From Mesobaculum littorinae (GTDB lineage Bacteria > Pseudomonadota > Alphaproteobacteria > Rhodobacterales > Rhodobacteraceae): DNA of 64,000 nucleotides. The stretch covers positions 1-64,000 of the forward strand of contig NZ_RQXX01000003.1 of the NCBI RefSeq assembly GCF_004011175.1. Direction: 5' to 3'. The notes beneath the pieces are model-generated. The model was not told where the DNA came from and made no database searches. It was given only the letters and a program-made list of their open reading frames with translations. A program made the position numbers and the translations under genes. Shown one piece after another: positions 33,421-44,055 of this stretch (positions are counted from its first letter, which is position 1; every line of letters begins with the position of its first letter).

Positions 33421-34449
33421 TTAGCGGGCGACCTTTTCGTTCCACTGGGCCAGCCAGTCTTCGCGGTTCTCGATCTGCACGGCGGGCGGCAGGAAGTGGA
33501 TCTGCTCGGCCATGTCGGCGCCGTAGGTCAGACCCTCGGCCTGGTCGTCGCTCAGCTCGACGCCGGTGTTGACGGGGCTGTCGGCCCCCATCTCGGCCAG
33601 CTTGGTCTGGACCTCCTCGCTCAGCCAGTAGTCGATGAAGCGGTGCGCCTGCTCGACGTTCTGCGCCCCCTCGACCACGGCCAGCACGTTCAAGCCGCCG
33701 GACTGACCTTCCTCGGGGATGATCCATTCGGCCCCCACGGGCAGGTTGGCGACGCCCGGCCAGGCAAAACGGCCGATGGCGGTGGCCAGGATCTCGCCCT
33801 GCTGCATCAGCTGGGGGATCTGGCTGGAGCGTTCGTAGAAGGTCACGATCTCGTCGCGATGCTCGGCCACCAGGTCGATGGCGCCGGTGAAATCGCCCGC
33901 CTCGGCAGCCTCGGGGTCCAGCGCGCGCTGGATCATGTAAAGTGCCAGCGGGCCTTGCGTCGTGGTGATGTTGGGCAGCGCCAGCCGGTCGACCACGCCG
34001 TCGGACAGAAGGTCGGTCCAGCTTGCGATCTGCGCCTCGCCCGCGACGGCCACGGTCGAGGTGGCGTAGAAGGTATAGCCCAGGGCCATGCCCCCGCCGA
34101 TCGGGTCCTTGGCAAAGTCGTAGATATCTTCCGCATTGGGCACCTGCGCCATGTCGAGCGGCGCCAGAAGACCGGCATTCGCGGCTTCGAGGGCGGCGGC
34201 GTCGGAAAACGCGATGACGTCGATCACGGGCGCGGCCGCGTTGGCCTCGAGCTTTGCGAGGCGTTCCGAGTTGTTGCCGGTCTCGACCGTCAGGGTGCAG
34301 TCGCACATCTCTTCGAAGGGCTCGTAGAGCGCCTCGCGGTATTCGTCCTGCGCGATGCCGTAGACCGAGATGGTCAGGTCCTGCGCCAGCGCGGGCGCGG
34401 CGGCGAGGCCACCCAGAAGGGTGGCAAGGGTCGTGGTGCGTATGGCCAT
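33421..34449 (-). CDS. Periplasmic binding protein of the nucleoside-operon ABC transporter
   Basis: 342 residues with a Sec signal peptide (about 1-22, APALAQ). The mature chain has the iron/thiamine/polyamine-type binding fold, for example DLTISVYGIAQDEYREALYEPFEEMCDCTLTVETGNNS. It lies 4 nt after the LacI-type regulator gene. A cysteine pair (MCDC) near residue 50 may form a disulfide. A PotD-like class protein serving nucleoside uptake would be unusual, since BMP-type proteins or CNT/NupG carriers are more common. The substrate assignment rests wholly on the operon. Confidence 0.88.
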   Translation of the reverse strand: MAIRTTTLATLLGGLAAAPALAQDLTISVYGIAQDEYREALYEPFEEMCDCTLTVETGNNSERLAKLEANAAAPVIDVIAFSDAAALEAANAGLLAPLDMAQVPNAEDIYDFAKDPIGGGMALGYTFYATSTVAVAGEAQIASWTDLLSDGVVDRLALPNITTTQGPLALYMIQRALDPEAAEAGDFTGAIDLVAEHRDEIVTFYERSSQIPQLMQQGEILATAIGRFAWPGVANLPVGAEWIIPEEGQSGGLNVLAVVEGAQNVEQAHRFIDYWLSEEVQTKLAEMGADSPVNTGVELSDDQAEGLTYGADMAEQIHFLPPAVQIENREDWLAQWNEKVAR

Positions 34450-34453
34450 GATG

Positions 34454-35464
34454 TCACTCCGTGTCGGTTGTGGTTTCTTGCGGGTCTCGGGGTCGTTCTG
34501 GCGGCGCGGCGGTCGAGCCGCGGGCGACGAGGGTCACGGGGAACAGCCGCGGCCCGGCCTCGGCGGCCCCCGTCGCGATGTCCAGCGCGCGCTCGGCCAC
34601 GAGGGCGAGGTCCTGCGCCACGGTGGTCAGCGGAGGGTCGACGATGCGCCCCCAGATGACGTCGTCGAAGCCAGTCACCGAAACGTCGCCCGGCACGGCG
34701 ACCCCGCGCGCGCGGAACGCGGTGATCAGGCCCACGGCCTGCGCGTCATAGGCCGCGGCGCAGGCCGTGGCGCCCCCCAGGTCCAGCCCCTGCCCCAGGT
34801 CGAGCGCGGCGTCGAAGGTCGGCGCGCAGGCGACACGGCGGACCGAGACGCCCGCCTCGGCAAAGACCTCGCACAGGCCCGCCTCGCGCGCGTCGCTCAC
34901 ATGCGACGCGGCGGCCGACACCACGACCAGCGCCTCTCGGTGGCCCAGGTCGACGAGGTGCCGCGCGATCTGCCGCCCGCCGTCGCGATGGTCGCTCGAC
35001 ACCGCGTTCATCGGGTTGGCGGCGGCGTCGACCACCACCAGCGGCACACCCGGCGTCATCCGGGCGCGGTCGGTGTCGCGCACGGGAATGACGATCACCG
35101 CGTCGACGCCGCGCGCCTCGAGATCGCGGATCGCGGCGGCCTGATCGCCGGGCGTGCCCATCGCGTCGGCCACCATCAGCGCCAGCCCCCGCGCCCGCGC
35201 AGCGGCTTCGAAGGCCTGCACGAAGGCGGGAAACAGCGGCATCGAGAAATCCGGCACCACCAGCCCGACATTCGCCGAGCGACCGTTCCGCAGGCTGCGC
35301 GCGGCGTGCGAGGGGACATAGCCCAGCCGGTCGGCGGCGGCGCGCACCCGGTCGCGGACCTTGTCCGACACCCGCCCCGTTCCGCGCAGCGCGTTCGAGA
35401 CGGTCGCGGGCGACACGCCGATGGCATCGGCAATCTGCTGAAGCGAGACGGTCGAACGGCCCAT
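34454..35464 (-). CDS. LacI-family transcriptional regulator of the nucleoside operon
   Basis: 336 residues from the ATG at 35464 (MGRSTVSLQQIADAIGVSPATVS). The helix-turn-helix and hinge are textbook LacI: ADAIGVSPATVSNALRGTGRVSDKVRDRV, then LGYVPSHAARSLRNGRS. The C-terminal ~275 residues form a periplasmic-binding-like effector domain (VGLVVPDFSMPLF at its start). As first gene of the operon it probably autoregulates with the transporter and catabolic genes. The effector may be a purine or nucleoside, by analogy with PurR and CytR. A candidate operator lies 30 nt upstream. Confidence 0.93.
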   Translation of the reverse strand: MGRSTVSLQQIADAIGVSPATVSNALRGTGRVSDKVRDRVRAAADRLGYVPSHAARSLRNGRSANVGLVVPDFSMPLFPAFVQAFEAAARARGLALMVADAMGTPGDQAAAIRDLEARGVDAVIVIPVRDTDRARMTPGVPLVVVDAAANPMNAVSSDHRDGGRQIARHLVDLGHREALVVVSAAASHVSDAREAGLCEVFAEAGVSVRRVACAPTFDAALDLGQGLDLGGATACAAAYDAQAVGLITAFRARGVAVPGDVSVTGFDDVIWGRIVDPPLTTVAQDLALVAERALDIATGAAEAGPRLFPVTLVARGSTAAPPERPRDPQETTTDTE

Positions 35465-35493
35465 GCGACGCCTGATTAAAGGTTTCACCAATC

Positions 35494-35511
35494 TGCTTTA
35501 TCGTTTTAGCA
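35494..35511. promoter_or_regulatory. Possible LacI-family operator upstream of the regulator gene
   Basis: TGCTTTATCGTTTTAGCA: dyad with TGCT/AGCA ends and a central CG, the common design of LacI-family operators. It lies in an unusually AT-rich patch 30 nt upstream of the regulator ATG. Inner positions are imperfectly symmetric. Confidence 0.5.
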
Positions 35512-36123
35512 AACCGTCTTCCGACGCAACCCCCGCGGCCGGATTCCGGGCGATTGCCGTCAATTTCAGCGCTCGCAACGCGGATACGCGCAGCGCGCGG
35601 GCAGGCCGGGAACGGAATCCTCAACCCATGGCAGATCCGCCGCGCGACGAACCCGCATAGGCCGACCGACGCCGGATCAACTGGCACGGTGCCGTCGCTG
35701 TGCGGGGCAGGTCGGCGGGGGTTACGCCGGGGGAGGGCATCGGCATGCGCGGCAAGCAGCAAGAGGCGAGCGCGGTTCTTCGGATATCCGGCTGATCTTC
35801 GGCGGGTCGACAGGCGCGCGCGGGGCGGGTCGGGGCGGAGCGGGGACCTTCCCCAAGCGCGCACCCTGTCGAGGCGGACGAGACGGTGCCTGATACCCGC
35901 ACGCGGGCTTCGGGCGACGGTCGGGCGCCCGGACCGGCGCGGCAGCAGGCCCGCCTCATGCATGCCGACCGGCGCCCACACCTGACCGGCCCGATGCTCC
36001 GTGGGCGTCGCCCTCCGCCCATGCCGTGCCCGGCAGACCGCGCAGCGGCGCAGCCTGCACCGCGCCGGCGCGATCCACGCGCGCCACGGCCGGACATGGG
36101 TCAGGGGACGCGGACCGGACCGA
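35512..36123. other. Intergenic region, about 610 nt
   Basis: No gene with a credible Shine-Dalgarno site, no tRNA and no terminator recognised between the lacI operator region and the kdsA stop. Confidence 0.4.
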
Positions 36124-36984
36124 TCAGGGCGCGGTCTTCGCCAGCCTGTCGAAGCCGGACAGCCGATCCACCAGCGCCCCCATCTGGTCGACCGGGATCA
36201 TGTTGGGACCGTCCGAGGGCGCAGTGTCGGGGTCTTCGTGGGTCTCGATAAAGACCGCCGAGACGCCGACCGCGCAGGCGGCCCGGGCCAGGACCGGCGC
36301 GAATTCGCGCTGGCCGCCGCTGGTGGTGCCCTGCCCGCCGGGCTGCTGCACCGAATGGGTGGCATCGAAGACGACGGGCCAGCCGGTGCGGCCCATGATC
36401 GGCAGGCCACGGAAATCCGACACCAGCGTGTTGTAGCCGAACGAGGTGCCGCGGTCGCACAGAAGGATCCGGTCGTTGCCGGTGCTGGCGATCTTGTCGG
36501 CGACGTTGGCCATGTCCCACGGCGCCAGGAACTGGCCCTTCTTGACGTTGATCGCGGCGCCGGTTTCGCCCGCGGCAAGCAGCAGGTCGGTCTGGCGGCA
36601 GAGGAACGCGGGAATCTGCAACACGTCCACCGCCTGCGCCGCGGCGGCGCACTGGTCGGGGCTGTGCACGTCGGTCAGGACCGGGCAGCCGAATTCCTCG
36701 CGGATGGCGGCGAGGATCTCGAGCCCCTTTTCCATCCCCAGTCCCCGCGCGGTCGAGATCGACGAGCGGTTGGCCTTGTCGTAGCTCGACTTGAAGATGA
36801 AGCCGGTGCCGCTGGCCGCGCAGGCCTCGGCGATGCGCCCGGCGATCATCCGGGCATGGTCCAGGCTTTCGAGCTGGCAGGGCCCCGAGATCAGCACGAA
36901 GGGCAGGTCCCCGCCGAGACGCAGATCGCCGATCTCGACGATGCGCGGGGCGGGGTTGGAGGCGGAGGTTGAGGCGTCGGGCAT
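36124..36984 (-). CDS. kdsA: 3-deoxy-8-phosphooctulonate synthase
   Basis: Condenses arabinose-5-phosphate with phosphoenolpyruvate to Kdo-8-phosphate, an early step of lipopolysaccharide or capsule Kdo supply; cytoplasmic. 286 residues, normal length. Conserved stretches include FVLISGPCQLES near the start, FKSSYDKANRSS, LTDVHSPDQ, IPAFLCRQTDLL, and FDATHSVQQPGG. It lies 16 nt after kdsB, so the two Kdo genes are an operon. Confidence 0.96.
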   Translation of the reverse strand: MPDASTSASNPAPRIVEIGDLRLGGDLPFVLISGPCQLESLDHARMIAGRIAEACAASGTGFIFKSSYDKANRSSISTARGLGMEKGLEILAAIREEFGCPVLTDVHSPDQCAAAAQAVDVLQIPAFLCRQTDLLLAAGETGAAINVKKGQFLAPWDMANVADKIASTGNDRILLCDRGTSFGYNTLVSDFRGLPIMGRTGWPVVFDATHSVQQPGGQGTTSGGQREFAPVLARAACAVGVSAVFIETHEDPDTAPSDGPNMIPVDQMGALVDRLSGFDRLAKTAP

Positions 36985-37000
36985 GGGTCGGTCAGGCCTT

Positions 37001-37813
37001 CTATGTGTCTTGCAGCAGAATGCGTTCGATGCGCGCGACGTCCTGCGGATTGTTCAGCTCCCAGAACACCCGGCCGCGGGCCGCAACCTCGACACAGGCG
37101 ATGCGGCGGCCGTTCTCGGCGAACCGCAGCTGCTCCAGCCCTTCGTGCCGTTCCAGCGGACCGGCCTGCCAGCCGGCATAGGCGCGCAGCGCGTCAGGGC
37201 GATAGGCGTAAAGCCCCACGTGGTGAAAGACGTCACCGAAGGCGGCGTCGCGCTTGGCGGGATCGATATAGGGAATCACTTCCTTCGAGAAATAGAGCGC
37301 GTGACCTTTCGCGTCGAAGACGGCGGTGGTGCCGCCGACACGCCCCTCCTGCCGGTCCTCGACAAAGTGGCGATAGGTCGTGGCATCGCAGCGCACCACG
37401 GGTGTGGCCACGTCGGCGCCCTCATCCCCGCGGGCGATCTCGGCCTCCATCGCGGCGATCAGGTCCGACACGAACCATGCGGGCGTCAGCGGCGCGTCGC
37501 CCTGCAGGTTCACCACCAGATCGGCCTCGATCCCGCCCCGCGCGATCGCGTCGGCGCAGCGCAGGGTGCCGTTCTCGCAGTCGGGCGAGGTCATCACGAC
37601 GCTGGCCCCGAAGGCCTGCGCCGCGTCACGGATGCGGTCGTCATCGGTGGCGACATGCACCTCGGCCACGCCGGGGACAGCCTGCGCGGCCTCCCAGCTA
37701 CGCTGGATCAGGCTCTTGTCCCCGTCGGCGCCGCGCAGCCGCGCCAGCGGCTTGCCGGGGTAGCGGGTCGAGGCATAGCGCGCCGGGATCAGGATGACGG
37801 TACGCAGGCTCAT
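37001..37813 (-). CDS. kdsB: 3-deoxy-manno-octulosonate cytidylyltransferase
   Basis: Activates Kdo as CMP-Kdo. 270 residues from the ATG at 37813, with GGAGG about 9 nt upstream; a longer in-frame ORF is not used. The nucleotide-binding N-terminus IPARYASTRYPGKPLA is diagnostic, followed by VATDDDRI, NLQGDAPL (Asp for Mg2+), and FHHVGLYAYR. It forms an operon with kdsA. Confidence 0.95.
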   Translation of the reverse strand: MSLRTVILIPARYASTRYPGKPLARLRGADGDKSLIQRSWEAAQAVPGVAEVHVATDDDRIRDAAQAFGASVVMTSPDCENGTLRCADAIARGGIEADLVVNLQGDAPLTPAWFVSDLIAAMEAEIARGDEGADVATPVVRCDATTYRHFVEDRQEGRVGGTTAVFDAKGHALYFSKEVIPYIDPAKRDAAFGDVFHHVGLYAYRPDALRAYAGWQAGPLERHEGLEQLRFAENGRRIACVEVAARGRVFWELNNPQDVARIERILLQDT

Positions 37814-38399
37814 GCGCGACCCTCCGGGCGCGCGGGGCCGGAGGGTCGCGCCCCTGCCGGCGTCCTTGCCCAAGCCGCCTCCGTCGCAGGCGCCCCCGGG
37901 CGGGCCGTGGACTGGATGGCGTCCCGCGTGGCCGCGGGCCCGTGCCTCGACACACCCCGTTCGGCCAGCGGGCCTTTCGCGTCACTCATGTTGATCCCCC
38001 GGCGCTGCGATGTTCTTCCCCTCGCTATATCGCCCCGGGCCGACGTCGTGAAGTTCCGGCTTTGCCGGGACCGCGCCACGACAGCCGGGAAAGCCCCCCG
38101 ACCTCCGGGAACGCCGGAACCTCACGACACTGGCCCCATCGTGACGCGGATCTGGCGGCACCGGGCAGAAGGCTTTATGTCAGCGTGGTGAATTTCCATT
38201 AGCGACCCTCGGGTCCCGGCACCTTGCCGCCCGGCATTTGACGACGACAGGACATTTCCGATGACGACACAGACGGGCATCATTCCGGTCGGCGGGCCCT
38301 GCAACCGGCCCCGCAACTGGCCTTCTCGCCCTGCCTGCCCCGGGCAGCCCGGGGCCACCGGGCCGATCGAAACCTGATCCCGCGGAAAGGGGCGAAGAC
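37814..38399. other. Intergenic region, 586 nt, between divergent kdsB and ugd
   Basis: Should hold promoters for both units. It includes an AT-richer patch around 38170-38205 and GC palindromes at 38330-38365. A 38-codon ORF at 38261-38377 has only weak support. No RNA gene recognised. Confidence 0.4.
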
Positions 38400-39566
38400 A
38401 TGAAGATCACCGTCGCCGGGCTGGGCTATGTTGGCCTCTCCAATGCCGTCCTGCTGGCCCGCCGCCACCAGATCACCGCGATCGACATCTCGCAGGAGCG
38501 GGTCGAGAAGGTGACCGCCGGCAAGAGCCCGATCATCGATCCCGATATCGAGGCATGGCTGGCCCAGGGGGGCCTGTCGCTGACCGCGACGACCGACAGC
38601 AAGACGGCCTACGAGGGCGCCGAGCTTGTCATCGTCGCCACGCCGACGAACTACGACACCCGCACCAACCGCTTCGACACAAGCTCGGTCGAGGCGGTGA
38701 TCGAAGAGGCCCGGCACTTCGCCCCCGACGCGACCGTGGTCATCCGATCGACCATCCCCGTGGGCTTTGTCAGCCGGATCCGCGCCGAACTGGGCCACGA
38801 GGGCGTGATCTTCGCCCCCGAATTCCTGCGCGAAGGCCGGGCGCTGCACGACAACCTGCACCCCAGCCGCATCGTGGTGGGCGACCGCGGGCCGCGCGGC
38901 GAAGGCTTCGCCCGTCTTCTGGCCGAAAGCGCGGAGGATGCGGATGTCCCGGTGATTCTGACCGACCCGTCCGAGGCCGAGGCGATCAAGCTGTTCGCCA
39001 ATACCTACCTCGCGATGCGCGTGGCCTATTTCAACGAGCTCGACAGCTACGCGCTGAGCCATGGCATGGACAGCCGGCAGATCATCGAGGGCGTCAGCCT
39101 CGACCCCCGGATCGGCCAGCACTACAACAACCCCTCCTTCGGCTACGGCGGCTACTGCCTGCCCAAGGACACGCGCCAGCTGCTCGCGAATTACGAGATG
39201 GTGCCGCAGAACCTGATCCAGGCGATCGTCGACGCCAACGCCACGCGCAAGGATTTCCTGGCCGACCAGATCATCGCGCGCGCGCCTGCCGTGGTGGGGG
39301 TGCACAGGCTGGTGATGAAGGCGGGGTCGGACAATTTCCGCGACAGCTCGATCCAGGGGATCATGAAGCGGATCAAGGCCAAGGGGATCGAGGTGATCGT
39401 CTACGAGCCCGCGCTCGACGATACCGAATTCTTTCGCTCCGAGGTCGTGCGCGATCTCGACAGCTTCAAGCAGCGCGCCGACCTGATCGTGACCAACCGG
39501 CTGGTGCCGGAACTGGCCGACGTACGGGACAAGATCTTCACCCGCGACCTGTTCGGGCTGGACTGA
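38400..39566 (+). CDS. ugd: UDP-glucose 6-dehydrogenase / nucleotide-sugar dehydrogenase
   Basis: Oxidises UDP-glucose to UDP-glucuronate with two NAD+; precursor supply for acidic surface polysaccharide. 388 residues, standard length of the short Ugd type. The NAD-binding motif is GLGYVGLS (7-14), then [15 protein letters not shown] and [20 protein letters not shown]. Catalytic C253 lies in [10 protein letters not shown]. An AAAGGGG Shine-Dalgarno site precedes the ATG. Flanked by kdsAB and galE/manC, which all feed glycan synthesis. Confidence 0.96.
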   Translation: MKITVAGLGYVGLSNAVLLARRHQITAIDISQERVEKVTAGKSPIIDPDIEAWLAQGGLSLTATTDSKTAYEGAELVIVATPTNYDTRTNRFDTSSVEAVIEEARHFAPDATVVIRSTIPVGFVSRIRAELGHEGVIFAPEFLREGRALHDNLHPSRIVVGDRGPRGEGFARLLAESAEDADVPVILTDPSEAEAIKLFANTYLAMRVAYFNELDSYALSHGMDSRQIIEGVSLDPRIGQHYNNPSFGYGGYCLPKDTRQLLANYEMVPQNLIQAIVDANATRKDFLADQIIARAPAVVGVHRLVMKAGSDNFRDSSIQGIMKRIKAKGIEVIVYEPALDDTEFFRSEVVRDLDSFKQRADLIVTNRLVPELADVRDKIFTRDLFGLD

Positions 39567-39742
39567 AACCGGGCCCCCGGCAGGCCCTGCGCCCCATCGG
39601 GGCCCTGGCCCGGCGGAGCCTTTTCGGCGCCGCTATGCCCGTGCCCCTATGCCCGCGCCGGAACCGCCGCCGGTTTACCCCGACCCTCCGGACCCACGAT
39701 TGCGGCAGCGGCCCAGCGCCCCCCGGGGGCCACGCGGGCACA

Positions 39743-40729
<987 letters not shown>

Positions 40730-40970
40730 GGGATATGTCCTTCGCAAGTGGCGGGCGCAGGGGGGGTTGGCGCGCACCGTCTTTCCCGCCCGACGGCCCT
40801 GCGTCAAGCGGAACGGCGCGGTCTTCAGGGGCGTGGAGGCCGTCGGCGCGCGCCCGGGCGCCGCCCGCGTGGGGGATGATTCGCGCGCGAATCGCTAAAA
40901 TTCAACTTAAAGCCGATCTTGCTTCGTGTCCCTGTCCCGGTAACCTTGGCGTGGGGTGCATGGAGATGCC

Positions 40971-42590
40971 ATGATTACTCCGATCCTTCTTGGCGGCGGA
41001 TCGGGCACCCGGCTCTGGCCGGTGTCGCGCCGCAGCTACCCCAAGCAGTTCGCGCCCCTTTTCGAGGGTCTCAGCCTGTTCCAGGCCACGGCGCATCGCT
41101 TCGACGCACCGGGCTTCGCCGCCCCCGTTGTCGTGACGGCCGAGCCGTTTCGCTTTGTCGCCCAGATGCAGTTGCAGGCATGCGACATTCCCCCCGCCGC
41201 GCTGGTGGTCGAGCCTGCCCCGCGCAATACCGCAGCTGCCGCGCTGGCCGGGGCGCTGATCCTGGCGCCCGAAACGCTGCCGAAGGGCGCCGCCCCGATC
41301 ACCTGGGCCGCGCCGGGACAGGCCACCATATGGGAGGCTCCGGTCCAGGACGTCACGATGCAGGACGTCACGAGACAGGATGCCGCGCTGCAAAACATGG
41401 GCGCCGGCTTCGCCGAGGCGCCCGTGGGCCGCTTTCCTTTCCTCCCGCCCGGGACGGCCCCCTCGGCAAATGGCTGCGGCGCCGACCCGCTCTTGCTGCT
41501 GACGCCCTGCGACCACGCGATCCCGGACCCCGAGGGGTTTCGCGCGGCGGTCCTGCGCGCCGTCCCCGCCGCGCGGGCCGGGCGGATCGTCACCTTCGGC
41601 ATCCGGCCCGACGGCCCCGAGACGGGGTATGGCTGGCTCGACCTCGGGGATCCGCGCGGGGGCACGGGGCTGCGGGACCTTCGGGGCTTTGTAGAAAAGC
41701 CCTCGGCCGAGCACGCGGCGCGGATGCTGGAGGCGGGCAATTCCCTGTGGAACGCGGGCGTCTTCCTGGCCCGGCTGTCGACCTTGCGCGCGGCGTTCCG
41801 CACCCATGCGCCCCGGGTCGCGGCCACGGTCGAGGCCGCGATGGCCGACGCCCGTCCCGACATGGCCTTCCTGCGCCCCGACGCCGCGGCCTGGGACCAC
41901 GTGCCCGACATATCGATCGACCACGCGGTGATGGAGAAGGCCGGCAACCTGAGCGTGGCGCCCTATGACGACGCGTGGTCCGACCTGGGCTCGTGGGAGG
42001 CGATCTGGCAGGAGATGCCGCAGGACAACGCGGGCAACGCGCTTCAGGGCGCCGCCACGGCGATCGACTGCTCGGACACGCTTTTGCGCAGCGAGGCCGA
42101 GGGCATAAGGGTCGTGGGCATCGGGCTTGAAGACATGATCGCGGTGGCGATGCCCGACGCCGTACTGGTGGCCCCGCGCGCCCGCTCGCAAGAGGTGGGC
42201 CGGGCGGTGACCGCGCTGCGCGCTCACGGCGCGCGGCAGGCCGACGCCTTTCCCCGCGATCACCGCCCCTGGGGGTGGTTCGAGACGCTGGCGCTGGGCG
42301 ACCGGTTCCAGGTCAAGCGACTGCACGTGGCCCCGGGCGCGGCGCTCAGCCTGCAAAGCCATGTCCACCGGGCCGAACACTGGGTGGTGGTACAGGGCAC
42401 CGCCCGCGTGACGCTGGACGACGACATCCGCCTGCTGGGCGAGAACCAGTCGATCTACATCCCCCTCGGCGCGCGCCACCGGCTGGAAAACCCCGGGCTG
42501 ATCCCGATGATCCTGATCGAGGTGCAGACGGGCAGCTACCTGCAGGAAGACGACATCACCCGGTACGAGGATATCTATGCCCGGTCCTGA
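40971..42590 (+). CDS. manC: Mannose-1-phosphate guanylyltransferase / mannose-6-phosphate isomerase, with insertion
   Basis: Makes GDP-mannose and interconverts mannose-6-P and fructose-6-P. 539 residues, about 65 more than the usual 470-480. The start ATG at 40971 has GGAG 5 nt upstream. The nucleotidyltransferase signature is LLGGGSGTRLWPVSR (7-21), with FVEKP and the C-terminal cupin isomerase domain HRPWGWFETL ... VKRLHVAPGAALSLQSH. Residues about 102-172 replace a normally short connection before the TPCDHAI motif; they include a short tandem repeat (VQDVTMQDVTRQDAALQ), encoded by three CAGGA(C/T)G units. The fold could tolerate it as a surface loop. Confidence 0.93.
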   Translation: MITPILLGGGSGTRLWPVSRRSYPKQFAPLFEGLSLFQATAHRFDAPGFAAPVVVTAEPFRFVAQMQLQACDIPPAALVVEPAPRNTAAAALAGALILAPETLPKGAAPITWAAPGQATIWEAPVQDVTMQDVTRQDAALQNMGAGFAEAPVGRFPFLPPGTAPSANGCGADPLLLLTPCDHAIPDPEGFRAAVLRAVPAARAGRIVTFGIRPDGPETGYGWLDLGDPRGGTGLRDLRGFVEKPSAEHAARMLEAGNSLWNAGVFLARLSTLRAAFRTHAPRVAATVEAAMADARPDMAFLRPDAAAWDHVPDISIDHAVMEKAGNLSVAPYDDAWSDLGSWEAIWQEMPQDNAGNALQGAATAIDCSDTLLRSEAEGIRVVGIGLEDMIAVAMPDAVLVAPRARSQEVGRAVTALRAHGARQADAFPRDHRPWGWFETLALGDRFQVKRLHVAPGAALSLQSHVHRAEHWVVVQGTARVTLDDDIRLLGENQSIYIPLGARHRLENPGLIPMILIEVQTGSYLQEDDITRYEDIYARS

Positions 42591-42813
42591 CAGGCGCGCC
42601 GGGCGGGCCCTGAGGGCCGGCCGGGGCGCATAACCGATCCGCCGCGAAACGGTCGCGGACGCCCGGTGGGGCGGCATCGGGATGCGACCGGCGACGGCGC
42701 TGGACATGCGGATCTTCGGGGGGGCCGGGCCGCTGCGCCCACGACGGCCCACGCAGCCGGGCCTCAGGGCCGTTCGGGCCGCGCGCGATGCCGTCTGGCG
42801 CGTCCTGCCGTCC

Positions 42814-43767
42814 TCAGCCCTCTTCGTGGTCCTTGCGCCGCAGGGCGTAGGCGAGGCGCCGGATGCGCACGGCACGGTTCAGCTCGCCCCCGAAGATCAG
42901 GATCAGCGCGGCAAGGTACATGAAGTAAAGCGTCGCCACGATCCCGGCGAGCCCGGCATAATAGCTGGTATAGGCCGCAAAGGTCGACAGATAGACCGAG
43001 TAGAGCGCCGTCAGGATCGTCCACGCGGTCACGGTAAAGAGAACCCCGGGCCAGATGCTGGAGAACCGCGTCCGCCGGGCGGGAAGGATCGCATGCGCGG
43101 CAAAGAGCGCGGCCAGCAGTATCACCGCCGCCGCCGGATAGCGGATCAGCCCGACCGTCACCGACGCCGGGTCGAAGCTGGGCAGAAGTCGGTGCAGGAG
43201 CGACCCCGCCCGCGGTGCCAGCACCAGAAGATAGCCCACCAGCACCAGCACCAGCCCCGCGAACAGCACCACCACCGCCTGCACCGCGTAAAGCACCGGT
43301 GCCGGGCGCGTTTCGCGCACGCCGTAGGCGCGGTTCAGCCCGACGCGCACGCCGTCCACCCCGCCGACGGCGAACCAGATCGTCAGCAGGATCCCGATCC
43401 CCAGCGCGCCGCCGCGCTGGACCGTCATCACCTTCTGCACCTCGGACACCATGGGCTCGACCAGGGTTTCGGGGACGATGGCGATCAGGAACCCGGTCAG
43501 GTCCTCGGCCATCGACGCGTCACCGATGAAGGCGGTCAGCGAACTGGTGAAGATCAGGAAGGGAAATATCGCCAGCAGCGCCCGGAACGCCACGTTGCCG
43601 GCCAGCCCGAAGGCATCATCGCTCCACAGCCGCAGGACCGCCTCGCGCAGGACGGCCAACGCCACGCGCCAGCCCCTGCCGGTCAGCAGGTCCTCGGGGT
43701 TGGCGCTGACGATGCCGTGGGTCATCGCGGCGTCGCGGACGGTCTCGTGGCCCTGCGGCGGTGTCAT
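42814..43767 (-). CDS. YihY/BrkB-family inner-membrane protein
   Basis: 317 residues with about six transmembrane helices. Family features include DDAFGLAGNVAFRALLAIFPFLIF near the N-terminus, RYGVRE-like AYGVRETR, and YSVYLSTFAAYTSYYAGLAGIVATLYFMYLAALILIFGGELN near the C-terminus. Once annotated as ribonuclease BN, the family has no proven nuclease role and is better called a membrane protein of unknown function. No operon partner on the same strand. Confidence 0.9.
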   Translation of the reverse strand: MTPPQGHETVRDAAMTHGIVSANPEDLLTGRGWRVALAVLREAVLRLWSDDAFGLAGNVAFRALLAIFPFLIFTSSLTAFIGDASMAEDLTGFLIAIVPETLVEPMVSEVQKVMTVQRGGALGIGILLTIWFAVGGVDGVRVGLNRAYGVRETRPAPVLYAVQAVVVLFAGLVLVLVGYLLVLAPRAGSLLHRLLPSFDPASVTVGLIRYPAAAVILLAALFAAHAILPARRTRFSSIWPGVLFTVTAWTILTALYSVYLSTFAAYTSYYAGLAGIVATLYFMYLAALILIFGGELNRAVRIRRLAYALRRKDHEEG

Positions 43768-44055
43768 GGCCGTCCTCTGTGCGGTCTAGACAGGATCATG
43801 CTGCGACCGATTAGCGCGGATCGCGCTGCCGTGTAAGAGCGGGCGTCACCGGGGCGCGAGACCCCGCCGCCCCGGCCCGGGCAGTCGGCGCAGCCGAAGT
43901 CCGGGGGACATCCACCGTGCCGCCCCGTGCGGCAGCGGTGGCGGGAAATCGGGCAGGGACGGGAAAAGCGGCGCCCGACCCCGCAGGCCGGCTTGCCAGC
44001 CCGGGGCCCCGTGCCCTTGACTGCACCACGCACCCTGACCTGTCCGGAGACCCCC

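Noticed and set aside
38261-38377. 38-codon ORF upstream of ugd
   Set aside because: Only a weak AGGA upstream, Pro/Gly/Arg-rich product, overlaps GC palindromes; a leader peptide cannot be supported.
42814-43767. Ribonuclease BN
   Set aside because: The YihY/BrkB membrane family was once given this name, but RNase BN activity belongs to another protein (ElaC/RNase Z type); only membrane features are visible here.
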